Shown here: one piece after another, positions 63,388-64,000 of the stretch
Layout: the number at the start of each line of letters is the position of its first letter
Numbering within the stretch: position 1 is the stretch's first letter
NCBI RefSeq assembly: GCF_000007665.1
Contig: NC_006087.1
Span: forward strand, 1,240,001 to 1,304,000
From: Leifsonia xyli subsp. xyli str. CTCB07
Lineage (GTDB): Bacteria; Actinomycetota; Actinomycetes; Actinomycetales; Microbacteriaceae
Reading direction: 5' to 3'
Length of the DNA: 64,000 nt
Notes under the pieces: model-generated
What the model was told of the DNA's origin: nothing
What the model saw: only the letters and a program-made list of their open reading frames with translations
Database searches by the model: none
Program-made: the position numbers and the translations under genes

Positions 63388-63408
63388 TGATGCGTCCCTT
63401 CTGGCTTG

Positions 63409-64000
63409 CTAGTCCTGCCGGACTGCGCTGACGTGATCCGCCTGCTGCAGCATCCCTCGCAGGTTCTCGAAATAGCCGGCGACGGCTTCGCGCTCGATCC
63501 TAATCTGCGACAGACGTTCTTCGGCGTCGGAGACCAGGCGTTGCGTCCGCTCTTCGGCATCTCCGATCAGAGAAGCAGCGCGCTCTTCGGCGTCGTGGAC
63601 GATGTCAGCGGCGGTCTGCTCGGCCTCTTTTCGGGCCGACTTGACCGTCTCACGAGCCTCCGACTCATGGGCTTCGGCCTCGGCGCGGGCCTGCGCGGTG
63701 CGCTTGACCGCCTCCGCGAGCTGGACATTCGCCTCATCCAGGTACTTCTGCGTCTGGGCGACGGCCTCTTGATGGCGGCTGAGGTGCTCTTTCTCGGCTT
63801 CGTCGCGGCGGGCGCGCAGTTCGACCTCGAGGTCGATCCGGGCCTGCTCGACCTCCCGCGTGTGCCGGTCGACCTCTTCGAGCGTTGTCGTGCGCAGGGT
63901 CACCAGTTCGGCGTCCAGAGCGGCGCGTGCGGCCGCGGCTTCCTGGTCGAAAGCGGCCTGGCGCTCGGCGAGCTGGGCGTTGAGCGCGGTCGTGCCCGCA
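63409..64000 (-). CDS. Coiled-coil protein (DivIVA-like), partial, continues beyond window
   Basis: At least 196 residues of almost uninterrupted charged helix rich in Glu, Ala, Gln and Arg (for example VAQTQKYLDEANVQLAEAVKR, then repeated DAEERAASLIGDAEERTQRLVSDAEERL). A possible internal GTG at 63903 exists, but the frame stays open and equally helical to base 64000 (ALNAQLAERQAAFDQEAAAARAALDAEL), so the real start is outside. The C-terminal VAGYFENLRGMLQQADHVSAVRQD resembles the tails of actinobacterial cell-division or polarity proteins. Exact family undetermined. Confidence 0.75.
   Translation of the reverse strand, partial: AGTTALNAQLAERQAAFDQEAAAARAALDAELVTLRTTTLEEVDRHTREVEQARIDLEVELRARRDEAEKEHLSRHQEAVAQTQKYLDEANVQLAEAVKRTAQARAEAEAHESEARETVKSARKEAEQTAADIVHDAEERAASLIGDAEERTQRLVSDAEERLSQIRIEREAVAGYFENLRGMLQQADHVSAVRQD

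Overview
The window is high-GC DNA with many GTG starts, 1- or 4-base overlaps between adjacent genes, and cell-envelope, respiratory and MEP-pathway genes typical of Actinobacteria. Gene content and the presence of several decayed genes beside intact essential ones suggest a Microbacteriaceae genome of the Leifsonia type. Leifsonia xyli, a host-restricted plant pathogen with many pseudogenes, fits best, but that is inference from memory and not a search result. No rRNA, tRNA or CRISPR array was seen.

Layout. 1-2870: tandem aminobutyraldehyde-type dehydrogenases, the first broken by a frameshift and an internal deletion. 2902-17777: a nine-gene envelope and signalling block (FHA protein, PP2C phosphatase, membrane Ser/Thr kinase, a 1972-residue Ig/cadherin-like and Fn3 surface protein, MoxR ATPase, DUF58 protein, a transglutaminase-fold protein lacking catalytic Cys and His, zinc-ribbon FHA protein). 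17829-25131: amino-acid nitrogen metabolism (alanine dehydrogenase, asparaginase, two GABA aminotransferases) mixed with an OsmC protein, an acyltransferase and a secreted protein. 25198-31746: FKBP lipoprotein, dxr, site-2 protease, ispG and proS. 31768-38463: FUSC membrane protein, APP1-type phosphatase, a TetR regulator and an OpuC/OsmU-type osmoprotectant ABC transporter. 38628-45820: a BlaI/M56-peptidase pair divergent from cydABDC (cytochrome bd and its assembly ABC exporter), with a 23-bp perfect palindrome between them. 45824-50782: pabC and pabB (divergent) and leuS.

51057-54420 is the accessory region. It holds a remnant of a small amino-acid or dipeptide biosynthetic cluster: a frameshifted BacA-like (prephenate decarboxylase/dehydratase fold) gene, an intact 425-residue protein I do not recognise, an ATP-grasp ligase gene with one nonsense and one frameshift mutation, and a class IV aminotransferase cut off by an IS481-family element (54421-55530) whose own transposase carries a stop. 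The element abuts the rpsB promoter region, and the rest of the aminotransferase is absent.

55749-64000 returns to core genes: rpsB, tsf, a strong terminator, pyrH, frr, cdsA, a DivIVA-repeat protein, a secreted transglycosylase-like protein, a small zinc-ribbon-like protein, an alpha/beta hydrolase, an AI-2E/PerM family membrane protein, and a coiled-coil protein running off the window.

A recurrent theme is leaderless expression. At least eight genes, including the divergent pabC/pabB pair separated by only 17 bp, have a TANNNT hexamer ending exactly 7 nt before the start codon, mostly with no convincing Shine-Dalgarno sequence. No gap between genes exceeds 300 bases.
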